64,000 nucleotides of DNA from Zygnema cylindricum (taxonomy: Eukaryota > Streptophyta > Zygnematophyceae > Zygnematales > Zygnemataceae), in the NCBI GenBank assembly GCA_037447655.1, contig JBBHKE010003402.1:1-64000 (forward strand), read 5' to 3'. This document shows positions 36,251-54,087 of the stretch, one piece after another (positions within the stretch are counted from its first letter, which is position 1; each line of letters begins with the position of its first letter). Below the pieces are notes generated by a model. The model saw only the letters and a program-made list of their open reading frames with translations. It did not search any database and had not been told where the DNA came from. A program made the position numbers and the translations under genes.

Positions 36251-36422
36251 AAATTATGTTGTCATACGGCAATGTACATACAATACATGGATAAAACGTG
36301 CAAAAATGTGTGCTCACGGTACATCTTGTAGAATTTTATTACAAGCATACTTAGTCGCATTTAACAAGAATACTATGGATAAAACGCGGGGCTACCAGAT
36401 TTTGCTACAATAGTAGCTACAG

Positions 36423-38203
36423 TACACCGCCAATCGCTATGAGCGTACATGTTTCTTTAGCGTATAACAATAACTACATTGATTTACGCTAATTAGGAAA
36501 TTGAAAATTAAAAATAAAACATACATTCTTATTGTTTGCTAATGCTAATTCGGGTCTTTGACAAAAAATATATTTTCATCGCAAACATGTTTACACTAAT
36601 ATCGGTATTTGTACAAAATCTGACAAATTGTACACAAATTGTAAGTTAACACAATCAAAACGTGGTTGTTGGACGAATATGTGCGAACGTGATATTTGAC
36701 AGCCGGATTTCATCCCCTTTTTAGAGCGCATAATCTCATGCGTTCGCGGTTACTAAAGCTTATTAATTATACTTTTTCACTTAATAAAGTACAATTTTGT
36801 ACAGTCTGACACTTACCGTACACCATACTATTGAAATGACAATGTATTTTCGTTTTTACGCTAATTAGACAAAAACCCTTAATAGCGTAAAGGAAAAAAC
36901 AAAATAATCTATGCTATTTAAGAATTTGGAAAAAAAAACCGAGACTGAATGTTAATATTTATGTATTTTCTAGGTCTGTTTTAGTATAGAAAAAGAGCAG
37001 AGGCAGCCTGCCTCTAACTCCCTTCTCCAAGCCCCCACACTTGTTAGTCACTGAAGGCTGGACACAGAGCTAAGCATGGTTGCCTTGGCTCTCTATGGAG
37101 ACAAGGTGTATAATTGGTAGACTTACCAAAAAGGTATTTGACAGACCGAGGAATTGATCCTGGAACCAACCGTGTGTTAAGCAACCCATAGCCGTTACCC
37201 TTATTCGTTTGGTCTAGGACTAATGCTAGGGCATATTGGGTTTTGTAGATATTTAAATAGTATCCAGTAGGGTTTTCCATTTAACTAGATGACGGTTTAT
37301 AGGGCATATAAAAAGTTGTACTTTAAAGTACGGACGAAACAAATAGTACGGACATTTGTTTCGACGGTCTGTATTAAATGATGAAATAAATCGGACGACC
37401 GTGGTTAGCGCCGGCTTCGCGGAAGGACAATTTGGTGGTTTGCGGACGCCGCCTCTCGGGATGACATGTGGCAACATCATACGGGTTTACAGAATCTTCA
37501 AAACGGAAGATAACAAATCAAAAGTGACAAATGTCGCAATATGGCATTGTTGTACAAAGTTCGTACAGAAAGTACTCCGGCACCTCAAATTTCTTGTACG
37601 GTACCGTTTCTCTGACGTGGCATGATCTGGCGCCACGTGGAGAGATAATATTTGGAAGTAGGAATTCTGGGGATTATAAGAACTAGTCCGGATATGACAT
37701 GTGTTAACTTTTTTGCCATGTCGTACGATGGCCGTACAAAAGGTACACCAGTACTTGTACCTTTATATACTATACAGTTATGTGATTGGTCCATAACTCA
37801 GTACTAGGGGGTTTAGAGAGGAGTTAAAGACTTATAATATTTTTGGGTAGGTAGGAGCCTCTCCCAAAGAGCATCTAGTATAAAAGGCAAACTTTGGCCA
37901 GCCATAACTATTAATTTACTCGACCATTTTTAGTGCTTCTTTTTGCTGCGGACTCAAGGGAGTCCAGGCGGCTACATAGGGGTGTAGTCGGTCAGTGTTT
38001 TTGCTTCAGAAAGTCTTATTTCACAGGGGTGAAGCTATATTCGGGTTCTGATTGTCAAGGGGTCAATCATTTGGGTTTTTATCAACTTGGAGTCGGCACT
38101 AACTAGATAAGCTTCCTTGGACCTGCGAATTATATAGGGGGAATGGACCCTATAGAATTACAGTGAATTAGCGTTTAATATGCTTATAGCGATTGGCGGT
38201 GTA
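36423..38203. mobile_element. Y-type MITE interrupted by a solo LTR
   Basis: The left end TACACCGCCAATCGC and right end GCGATTGGCGGTGTA are perfect inverted 15-mers. The solo LTR at 36,950-38,162 separates the last 41 bases from the rest. Confidence 0.75.
36950..38162 (+). repeat. Solo LTR of the copia family
   Basis: 1,213 bases from TGTTAATATTTATG to CTATAGAATTACA, flanked by CTGAA and GTGAA (a 5-bp duplication with one mismatch). It aligns with the other family LTRs throughout. No internal domain follows, so it is a recombination product. The tRNA-like unit lies on the minus strand (GGAATTGATCC at 37,151, A box near 37,208). Confidence 0.85.
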
Positions 38204-38859
38204 CTGTAGTGCATGCATTTCGCACTTTTGATTTAGGGTACAATACGGTAATGACCATCATTGACAGAAGTGACATTTGTCAATTTGTCATCCCTTGAAA
38301 CTCAAGGGGAGGGCTTTACAATAAAGTACAACGCCAATCGCTATTAGAGTAAATAACGCTTATTTAGTGCCCTTTAAAAAAAAAACCTTGAAATACAATC
38401 CATAATTCTATTTTTTCCATTATTCTAAGTAGGGATTTTGTTTCAATTAGCGTTAATAATGGAAGTACACTGCGATACAAATAGTGTGGCATACAGACCC
38501 GGTATCTCCGTATTAAATGGTACTTTTTGAATTTCAAAGGCATAAAAAGACCCTTAACACTATTGCGCACACATGTGAATGTGCATTGGAAGAAAGAGAC
38601 GCAAACTTGTCGACAAAAATCACGTTCTCATATGTTCGTCCGTCGACCGTGTGAACATCGCGATGACGTACGAATTGTAATATTTTGTTTGGGTACACAT
38701 ATTTCTGAAGACATCGAAAGGGCGGGTATTTATTATTCAGGACAACCCAAACATTTAGGGATTAATTAGTATATATATATATTTAAAAAAAAGAAAAAAA
38801 TTATCGATTAGTGTTAATAACACTTTTTTTTTTTTACGCTTTCTATTCTTTTACTCTAA

Positions 38860-39400
38860 TACACCGCGCATCGTTATTAGTTTCAAATTTTAAATAGTGT
38901 GGAAGTAAATATACCGTCATTGACACTAATTAAGATTTTTTTTTTTTTTTAAAAGGTGTATTCTTATTTCGGCGTTTATGCTAATTTGGGAACAGCAAAA
39001 ATGGATTATTCGTTGTACGATTATATACATTAATATGTGTATCCGTACAAAATATTAAAAATCGTACGCCGTCGTGAAATTTAAATATCCTTACATGTAA
39101 GACTAATTTACGTGTCAGAACAATCTCGATTTTTTAGCGCACGATCCTATGCGTGCGCGTCTGATTTAACTCATTTTTTGTAAAATTTTCACTTGAAAAG
39201 GTACATTTATGTACGGTCTGAAATCGACCGTACACCACACTATTTAGATATTATTGTAATTCGTCCTTTACGCTATTTTGTACGGGTACCTTAATTAACG
39301 TCAAGGAAAAATTAAAATCATGTATCCTATTTGAGGAAAAAAATCAAAATTTTAAGAACCCAAATTAGTGTCGTTGACACTAATAACGATGCGCGGTGTA
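38860..39400. mobile_element. Y-type MITE, complete copy
   Basis: 541 bases with TACACCGCGCATCG and CGATGCGCGGTGTA ends. It has a T run near 38,940 and is otherwise closely similar to the copies at 10,809 and 39,439. Confidence 0.8.
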
Positions 39401-39423
39401 GTGATTGACGGTGTACTGTACAG

Positions 39424-40185
39424 TACACCGTGAATCGCTACACCGCCAACACTAATAACTGTAAAATTTTAAATAGTGTTGAAGAAAATTTACCGTAATT
39501 GATGCTAATTAAGAATTTGGAATTTTTCAAAAAAAAGGTGTATTCTCTTTTTGGCGTTTATGCTAATTTGGGAACAGCAAAAATGGAATATTCGCCGTAC
39601 GATTATATACATTAATATATGTATTAGTACAAAATATTGGAAATCGTACGCCGTCGCGAATCTAAATATCCGTACATGCTATACTAATTTACGCGTCAGA
39701 CTAATCACGTTTTTTTGAGCGCACGTTCCTATGCGTGCGCGTCTGATTTAATTCATATTTTGTAAATTTTCACTTGAAAAGGTACAGTTATGTACGGTAT
39801 GACATCAACCGTACACCACACTATTTAAATTTTAGTGTACTTTCAGGCTTTACGCTATTTTGTACGGAACCTTAATTAACGTCAAGGAAAAATTAAAATC
39901 ATGTACCCTATTTGAGGAAAAAAATCAAATTTTTAAGAACCCAAATTAGTGACTTTGACACTAATAACGATTCGCGGTGTATTAGCGTCAATGCTTTTTT
40001 CGCCACTTAAAACATATTTTCTCCATACACACTTGTCGTATTGTGGATCTGACGGTTTCGATTGAAAGGTAACATTCTCAACTTCCGATTGGCGGTCTCA
40101 AATTGATAATCCAACAAGCGTGTACGTAGAAAATATGTTTTAAGTGGCGAAAAAAACATTGACGCTAATAGTGATTCACGGTGTA
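39424..40185. mobile_element. Z-type MITE interrupted by a Y element
   Basis: TACACCGTGAATCGC at the left is continued after the Y insertion by TTAGCGTCAATGC, and the element ends GTGATTCACGGTGTA. Without the insert it is an ordinary Z of about 220 bp. Confidence 0.8.
39439..39981. mobile_element. Y-type MITE inserted at TA in a Z element
   Basis: The host reads GAATCGC-TA-TTAGCG. The insert carries TA at both edges (39,439-39,440 and 39,980-39,981), which directly shows the TA target duplication of the Y family. Confidence 0.85.
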
Positions 40186-40380
40186 CCGTATGCTTTGGGC
40201 GTTGTCGTATCGTATGCATTGCGTTGAATTCAATTTTCAGTTCGAAAAAGAAATGCAAAGGGAAGGCTGATCCTCCGACGGCTGCCAGTTTTCCGTCACT
40301 ATTTGTCGTTTCTCTTTCCGTCGTTTGATAGAATCATAAAGAAACGACGGAAACCATTATAGATAACCGCCTTCACAAAG

Positions 40381-40580
40381 TACACCATTAATCGCTTTTA
40401 GCGTTAATGTTCTTTTGCCACTTAAAACGTATTTTCTCCGTACACACATGTCGGATTATAGATCCGACGGTCGCGATTGAAAATTAAGATTCTCCGCTTC
40501 CGATTGGCGGTCTCAAATTGAAAATCGGACATGTATGTACGGATAAAAAATATTTTAAATGGCGAAAAAAATATTAACAC
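40381..40580. mobile_element. Z-type MITE, right end lost
   Basis: It starts TACACCATTAATCGC, has the paired TTTTCTCCGTACACAC and GTATGTACGGATAAAA-like segments, and stops at ATATTAACAC where the next Z begins. Confidence 0.65.
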
Positions 40581-40802
40581 CACACCGTGTATCACTATTG
40601 GAGTTAATAATTTTTTCGCCACTTAAAAACATATTTTCTACGTACACGCCTGTCCGATTTCCAGTTTGAGACCGCCAATCGGAAGCTGAGGTCCGTTCCC
40701 TTCAATCGCAGCCGTCAGATCTACAATTCGACAAGTGTGTACGGAGAAAATTTGTTTTATGAAACGAAAAAAACATTAACCCTAATAGCGATACACTGTG
40801 TA
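40580..40802. mobile_element. Z-type MITE
   Basis: It runs from CCACACCGTGTATCAC to AGCGATACACTGTGTA, about 220 bases, strongly self-complementary. It is a good intact reference for the family. Confidence 0.7.
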
Positions 40803-41099
40803 ATAGAGTAATAGCCATACACGGTGTAGCAGCCTCTCTAAACTCGAACCTTGTAACCTAAAAATACTGACTGCACATGAAATAACATCTGTTCCTTTTA
40901 AAGTTTTAATGCTCTAAGGTTTTAAAATCTTTCCATGCTGCCTCAGTTTTTCTCCTCCTTACTTTCCAAATTTTCTTCTTATGTTTTTACAAAAAGCACA
41001 AAAGAACCATGCATCAAAGTGAAAGAAAATAATTAACCTTGCTGAATATTTCAAAAAAGGAGGATATATCTAAATTCAAAAAGTGACATTCTGTTCACA

Positions 41100-47390
<6,291 letters not shown>

Positions 47391-47979
47391 GTACTTGTTG
47401 TTACTAGCACCTACATGTACATATGCACACACACATGTATTTATGTGTATATGTATGTATATATATATGTATCCATAAAGATATCTATATAGACAGATAT
47501 GTATACATATATATCTCTATATATGTTTATAATGTGTATGCATGTCATATGTATATGTTAAGTCTTCTGCAATAAGCTGTCAAGTTTTGTTTGAAAATTG
47601 TTCACCAGTATACCCTCATCCTCATCCACTGTCTCACTTGGCATGGAAACAAGAATAAGTTGATCTTGTTTATTAATGGTTTTAAGGATTCTTAAGGACT
47701 ATATGTCTTAGTATGCGGTGAAGCAAAACTCGTATCCTTTGTTTGGACCCATGGAATCAGTGGTTTGTTTTCCGCATACAATTTTAACATATATGTGAGG
47801 AATGTAAAGCAAACTCTCTCCCTTTCCTGTTTATGTCAAAGAAGGTGTAAAAGTAACTTGACATTCATTATAATGAAGGGAAATTTTAAGAATACCGGGA
47901 AACATAGGTCCGGTGACATAAATTCTTCATTCTTTTCTCCTTAAGTCTTTCAGTAACACTGGTGTGTATTTGTTAGTGA
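47391..47979. other. Start of intron 6 of NDUFAF5; TA-rich, no exon found
   Basis: It follows the exon 6 donor. It contains ATATGTATATG-type simple sequence (47,415-47,560) and no segment resembling the expected next exon (the RIACTLAHMEREGG region in plants). Confidence 0.6.
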
Positions 47980-49164
47980 TACCTCTCTCTCTCTCTTTCT
48001 CTCTCTTCCCTTCTGTCTTTCCCCCCCGCCTCTCCTCTCTCTCTCTCTTCTCTCTCTCTTCTCTCTCATTCTCTCCTCTCTCTCCTCTATTCTCATTTTT
48101 CTCCTCTCCACTCGTCTCTCCGTTCTCTTCTCTTCTCTCCTCTCCCTTTTCTCTCTCTCTCCGCTCTCTCCTGTCTCTCCTCTCTGTTCTCTCTTCTCTC
48201 TTTCTCTCCTCTCCTCTCCTCTCTCTCTCTCTTCTCCCCTCTTCTCTTCTCTCTCTCCGATCTTTTCTATCCTCTCTCTTCTCAATTTTCTTACTCTCTC
48301 TTCTCTCCTCTCTTCTCTTCTCTCCTCTCGACTCCTCTCTTTCATCTCTTTATCTTCTCTCCACTCCCCTATCGCTCCTCTCCTCTCTCCTCTCTACTCT
48401 CTTTTCTTTCCTCTCCCCCCTCTCCCCTCTCCTTTCTCTTCTCTTCTCTCCTGACTCTCTTAACTTCTCTCCTGACTCTCTTCCCTCTCTCCTTTCTCTA
48501 CTGTCTCTCCTCTCTCTCCTCTCCCTTCGTGCTCTCTCCTCTCCTCTCTCTCCACTCACCAATCTTTCCTCTCTCTTTTCTCTCTCTCCATTCCTCTCCT
48601 TCTCCTCTCTCTCCTATCTCCCTCTCTCTTCTCTCCTCTCTCCTCTCTCCTCTTACATCTCCTCTCTCCTCTTTTTTCACTCGCCTCTCCTCTCTTCTCT
48701 CTTTTTCGTCTGTTCTCTCCTCTCTCCTCCCTCTCTCTCTCCGCTCTCTCGTGTCTCTCCTCTCTCTCTCTTTTCTCTCTTTCCTCTCCTTTCTCCCCTC
48801 TCTCCCTCACGGTTCTCTATCTTCTCTCTATCTCTCCTCTCTCATCTCTCTTCTCTCCTCTCGTCTCTCTTCTCTCTCCGCTCTCTTTTCTCTCTCTCCT
48901 CTCCCTCTACCCTCTTCCCTCCTCTCTCCTCTCATCTCTCCTCTCATCTCTCCTCTCTCATCTCTTCTTTCTCTTCTCTCCTCTCTCTTGAGTCCCTCTC
49001 TCTCCCCGCCCTCTCGTGTCTCTCCTCTCTCTCCTCTCTTTTCTCTCTCTCTCTCTCTCCTCCTCTCTCCCCTCTCTCTCCCCTCCTTTCTCTATCTTCG
49101 CTATCTCCTCTTCTTTCATGTCATCTCTCCACTCTTTTCACTGTCTCCACTCCTCTCTCCTTTC
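47980..49164. repeat. 1.2-kb CTCTCC pyrimidine tract up to the assembly gap
   Basis: Nearly 1,200 bases on the plus strand consist of C and T with rare other bases. The 428- and 226-codon frames in it are artefacts. The tract is cut by the run of N, which suggests assembly failed in it. Confidence 0.92.
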
Positions 49165-49174
49165 NNNNNNNNNN
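49165..49174. other. Assembly gap, 10 N
   Basis: Ten undetermined bases. Such a short fixed number is commonly a placeholder, so true distance and even adjacency of the two sides are unknown. Confidence 0.95.
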
Positions 49175-49194
49175 ACTCGTCATTCAATACCTCC

Positions 49195-49507
49195 CAGTTT
49201 CAACGATAGAGTCTGTGAGAGATATAGGACTTAGAAAAATTTGGAGATAGGACCCCCTCTCCCAGAGAGCTTCTGTACAAAAGGTCAACTTTGACCCTCC
49301 ATAACTTACTGCTCAGGGGAGCAAATTCAGATATTCTTTTTGCTACCGACTCAGGGGAGTCTTGCCTTTACAGGGGTGGAGGTGGTCAGGGTTTTTGTCT
49401 GCCAGGGTGGGAGTTGTTTTTGCTGGAACACAAAGGGGTCAGGATTATCCTAGAGGCTTCTTGGAAGCTGTCTACTCTGAGGACTTATGGAGGTCTCAGA
49501 GTCACAC
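49195..49507 (+). repeat. LTR fragment of the copia family
   Basis: It matches the reverse complement of 24,034-24,330 (CCTCCATAACTTACTGCTCAGG, GACTCAGGGGAGTCTTGCC, GGACTTATGGAGGTCTCAGAGT). The upstream part is lost at the gap. No half-tRNA primer site follows the end, so it is a solo or rearranged LTR. Confidence 0.8.
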
Positions 49508-51189
49508 TCAGGACAAGGATATTCTCGGTGTCAGTCTGGAAGAACGGGAAAGGCAAGAAGCAGTGGCAGAAGAGGAAGAGTCACAGGTGCCCGAGGAAGC
49601 AGTCACTTTCACCTCAGCTTTAAACATAGAGCAATTCCTTAAACGAATGATGCCTGAGCGTGCTGTAGTTGAGACTCCTCCAAAACAACCAGAGAGGCAA
49701 CCCTCTCCTCCATCTCTTCCGTCTTTTCCCCTAAGAATTTCCCAACTTTGTCCGAGGCGGCCAGATCTAGGCCTGCTGAGAAGGAGGAGAGACAAAAATA
49801 GTCCCCCAAATCACGTAAGAAGGGCTTGGCACATAAGGAATCGGTCCCCTGTCACCCTCTCGAAGTGGGACGTCATACGAGATCTAAGGCTCCGATAGTG
49901 GAGATGTACATGGATCCCAAAATTTTAGCAGATCCTAACCGGCCAAGTCGCAAAGAAATCTTAGCCCTTCACAATCTCCTAAGTTGAAGGTTAAGAAGGA
50001 GTTGGTGCAGCGCGTAGCAAGGTCAGACCGAGCCCGGATCGTACGCCCAGTGGGAGGTGTAGTGGAAATATTGAGCAGTTCATCGTAGAGTGGCTCTTCA
50101 ACCTTAGTCCGGGAGGAACAAGGGATGCTTTGGACTTAACACCAATAACCCATCCGTTCTCGGGGCACTGCCACCAACACATCGCCGAGGAGCAGGGCAA
50201 CCTCTCGGGACCGGGAGGGGAAGTAACTAGCAAACAGGGGTTACCAGAGCCCAAGAGAGTGCACCGGTTTGTCCACTGTGACAGTAGGGCAACCTCTCGG
50301 GACCGGGGTGGGAAGGAACCAGCAAACAGGGGTTACCAGAGTCCAAGAGAGTGCACCGGTTTGTCCATTGTGACAGTAAATTCACGCCCGTTGTTAAGGA
50401 AGAAACGTTACCTTCTACCGGGTCAACCGCACCAAAAAAACTTCCTCCGCTTCCACCAATCGTTCAACCTCCGGGAGGATTGTGGAGGATAATGGAAATA
50501 GACCTAGAAGTTTTGGGCATGGGGATTGCAGATCTGACTAAGGTGGTTAGCAGGGCTCAAGGGTTGGTGGAAATAGTAGGCAAGGCACAAGGTCAGGCTC
50601 TGGGACGGGGTGGACTGGTTACGGTAGATTGGGAGGCTTTAGAAAAGGAAAGGCGGGCTTTATGGGAATACGAGTTGACCCTTATACAAGAAGGGAGGCG
50701 TAGGTCTCGTGGACTTCCCAGTGGGCGGAGGCTCACCTCCCTAGGACAATGCCCTACCTCGAAGCATCAGTTCAGGAACCCACAGCTATCTCGGAAACGC
50801 CGCTAGGGATGCCTCCTCCGGAGACCGACCGAGACACCCCTCTTCAGCGGGAAGGGGTTAGAACCACAAGACCTAATGGGAAAGGTTAGGGTGCAGATAT
50901 ACTTCCTAGCATTGACGTTTCTCCTCGAGGAGTGTCAACTGTTGTGCTGGTGGAAGACGCCTTCGCAGTAGAAGCCTTGGTGGAATTACGATCAGACAAA
51001 AGGGTTCACATTCCCTTGATTGCATCCACTCCTCCCGCTTCTCCAACCAGACAATCTCCACAATCCCCTGCTCTTACATCTTCTCCTTCGCCACACTTTT
51101 CTCCAGCTGCAGCAGTCCGCAGATCACCGGATCTGCCTGTCTTACCTTACAAATACACCGCCGTCGTCGCCTCTCCCCTCTCCTTTTGA
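49508..51189 (+). other. Unidentified reading-frame region beside the LTR fragment
   Basis: Three moderate frames share higher GC content than the surroundings: up to 49,898 (SLEERERQEAVAEEEESQ, then Pro-rich and basic); 50,351-50,806 (IADLTKVVSRAQGLVEIVGKAQ, VDWEALEKERRALWEYELT); and 50,932-51,189. They are in different frames or separated by stops. A 92-bp direct duplication (50,194-50,285 and 50,286-50,377) interrupts them. No known domain is recognised. They may be a decayed internal region of a different LTR element, with a coiled-coil gag-like product, or captured host sequence. Confidence 0.35.
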
Positions 51190-51610
51190 AACTATCGCTT
51201 TTATCTCACACTTTATAGAATGAGACACAAAAGTATTAGTAAAAAATGAAAGATCGTTGAAAAATATTATTTTTGACAATATTTTAGGGTTTTTTTTATG
51301 GCAAGTCGAGTGATAAAAGTAGAAAAACAGAAATCGGGAAACCATGGCTGAAAGTTATTGAACCAGTGATGTTGATATTGTTACAAGTGAGCAAGGCGTC
51401 ATTATGTTACCAAACCCTAAACATTTACAATTTCACAAAATCTAGACGTCGACCATTGCCGCTTTTTTTGTTGGCGTCACCAATCGTCGGAAGTTTCGTA
51501 GTCATCTTCAATCGTCACAAATTATACCTACGTCTAGAACCGTCACATTTCAAAGTTGGGATTTCATTTTCGCACAAAGGGACGCTCTTCAAAGTAGTAC
51601 AGTGAATCTT
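51190..51610. mobile_element. X-related fragment, reverse orientation
   Basis: It follows the reverse complement of the X interior (AAATGAAAGATC, TATTTTTGACAATATTTTAG, ATGGCAAGTCGAG, AACCATGGC, CCCTAAACAT, CTAGACGTC). The terminal inverted repeats are not clear. Confidence 0.6.
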
Positions 51611-52959
51611 TACTGCAGTCCAAAATACTTTATCAAAGTATCGATTACATGGGGACGTACCCTTTCGCACAAAAAAGTTGTACTTTGTAAGAAGAAACGT
51701 ACGGATCCCCAATCAAGGATGACCTGCACTTACGTACAAGAAAGTGGTACTGTTATCCAGAATAGGACCAGAAGTATGGGACTCCAAAAATCTTTGCAGT
51801 AAAGTACAACGCCAATGGGGCTTTATTCCATGAAAAACCATCGATTCGAAAATCTAAAGTTTTAATAGCCTTTTATTAAGAAGCGATAAAAAAACCCATA
51901 TAGGGGGAGAGGTCAGGTGGCAAATCTTTCGAGCACTAAACGACACACTAATACAATTTAACAGATAAATGAATCTTACAATTTTGCTGAAGAAAAGGAT
52001 GAAAGCTGGAGAAAACTTCATTGCGGTGACTCGCAATGTGCATATCATGCGCAATTGAAGGGAATAAACAACTAAAGAAAGTCATACATGATGCTTGTCT
52101 TGCCGCAACATTGGCGATGTCGTCGACAAATAAAGTCCGTAGGAGTCGAAAAGTTGTTTGGACATGCTTACAATGGTGATGGTGGGTTAAGATTATATAT
52201 TTCGCGACGAGGGTGCAAGTGTTAATACCCAAAAACGGTAAGGTGCTAAAATATTGTCGTCATTTTGAGGAAGGTTGCCCGCATACATGATGTGGAGTTA
52301 GATGTTAAGTATCGGGCCTCATAATGGTTCTCAAATCCGGTTGGTTGCTTGATGTTTTTTCTAACCCACACCCGCAATAACTTTAAACACAATTATCAAG
52401 GAATTTTGTATGGACGTATATTATAGGCTGAAACCAAAGTGACCTTGAGGGGGTGAGAAAGGTTAGATTGTGGGAAGGTTGAAAATATGCAAGGTTGTTG
52501 TAAATTGATAATATTGAGGAGGGGAGGCTTATGAAGACGATTGTTGTAAAAAAAAGATAGAAGGTGAATTTTCAGATTGTTGCTAAGGACGAGGGGGACG
52601 AGAAGGGGCAACATGGACAAGTGAACAATTTGTGTCTGGTCGCATGGATGGAATAGGGTTTGTAGAAGTTGTTGGCGGGGTGTCGATATGGTTGACTATG
52701 TCCACGATTACATTTGTACTTGTATTTATTATGAAAAGTACAAAACAATTTACGACTTTTGTTAAACAGATCAACAAATTATAATCGGTTAATTAAGAAG
52801 ACTATTTATATTCGGTTGAAATTATGTGTTTCAGAACCTAAAGAAACATAGTTAGATCAATTATACTCGATTTTATATTTTCCGATGTATCGAATAGATA
52901 TATCAATTATAGGCAAGTCATAAGAACTTTATGAGTATTAAGCTACCGATACAAAACCC
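51611..52959. other. No gene; contains a segment related to 62.6-62.9 kb
   Basis: AT-rich DNA. Around 52,560-52,700 the words GAGGGGGACGAGAAGGGGCA and ACATGG.CAAGTGAAC match the region near 62,765-62,800 (GAGGGCGATAAGGGCCAACA), so both belong to one dispersed repeat of unknown type. Confidence 0.4.
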
Positions 52960-53172
52960 TACACCGAGTATCGCTATTAGCGTTGATATTTTTGCTAGTT
53001 ATATCATATTTTCTCTTTGCACACATATTCGATTTTCACTTGGAGATTACCAATCGTAAGGTGAGAATCTTATAGTCGCAACCGTCGGATAAACAATTCG
53101 ACAAGTGCACACGAAGAAAAGATGTTTTAAGTGGCGACAAAAACAATATCACTAATAGCGATACACAGTGTA
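52960..53172. mobile_element. Z-type MITE
   Basis: 213 bases from TACACCGAGTATCGC to GCGATACACAGTGTA, with the family's internal pairing segments (CTTTGCACACATATTCG versus CGACAAGTGCACACGAAG). Confidence 0.75.
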
Positions 53173-54087
53173 TTTTCCACTTTTGAAAGTTTCTTTTGTA
53201 CTGATAGTTTCTTAAAGCTGGCCCTTTTGATTGATTTAGGGTGCGTCTTTATGTATTTGAAAATTAGCGAGCTTACTTTGTTTGTTAGCGCAGATCCGGC
53301 GGACCCGGATTTCAAGTGTCCATATGTGTAACAACGACATAGTTACTCAAGGGTGTGATGGTTGTATACGCTGACCATGCCCGTGACGGCGGTCAACGTC
53401 TACAATCTCTGATGACGCATGTTATTTTTTGTATCTGCTTATGACGTCGCATGATTTTTCGTGACATTGTGGACGTATTGCCTTCCAGCCCGTGCCCTTT
53501 CACGGTTGAATAAAATTCACTTTGCCTTTGCTTCTCCTATCCGCTCGACGTGAAATGGCATCGCAATCTTGAGACCCTTGGCGAAATAAAATCCAAACCA
53601 AGCGCAAACGGACAAAACCAAACAAATTGTGTACTTTGCCTCGTCTTACCTGAATGCAAACGGACAAAACATAGCGAATAATGTATTTTTCGACGTCGAT
53701 TGAATTCGTTTGATATTTTTGTAAAAAAAATTACACTTGCGAATTCGTGTTCCTATTTGTTTTTCAAAAATACTTTGTTTTAAAACATAGATGTCCAATT
53801 CGTCTGGATTTGGACTCTTTTACGCAAACTATGTAATGTTCGTTTGTTTCTTAGCTTTCGTAAATTTCGTACGTCTAAACTGTATGGAATACTATACGGA
53901 CATTATCAAAAAAAGAGACGTTGGTTCATTTACGCGCTCAAATTTTCATCTGTCCTCCACTCCTCTTTCACACTCTTTCACACTCCTCTTTCACAGGAAG
54001 CCGTCATTGGAGACGCTATACAACCGGCCATTAAACTTGTCATTGAACCCACACTTGAAGTTTTCACGAATCGAAAGAGAAGCATCC
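53173..54087. other. No confirmed gene; left flank of the hAT fossil
   Basis: Mixed sequence. Short plus-strand frames between 53,791 and 54,087 run toward the hAT start codon and could be its untranslated leader or an upstream exon, but no similarity supports coding. Expected hAT terminal repeats were looked for by eye and not found. Confidence 0.35.

Noticed and set aside
47964-49250. Long open frames (up to 428 codons, Ser/Leu/Pro only) across the CT tract and the gap
   Set aside because: Pure pyrimidine sequence lacks stop codons in most frames; equally long frames exist in other phases and the N run is crossed. No protein evidence.
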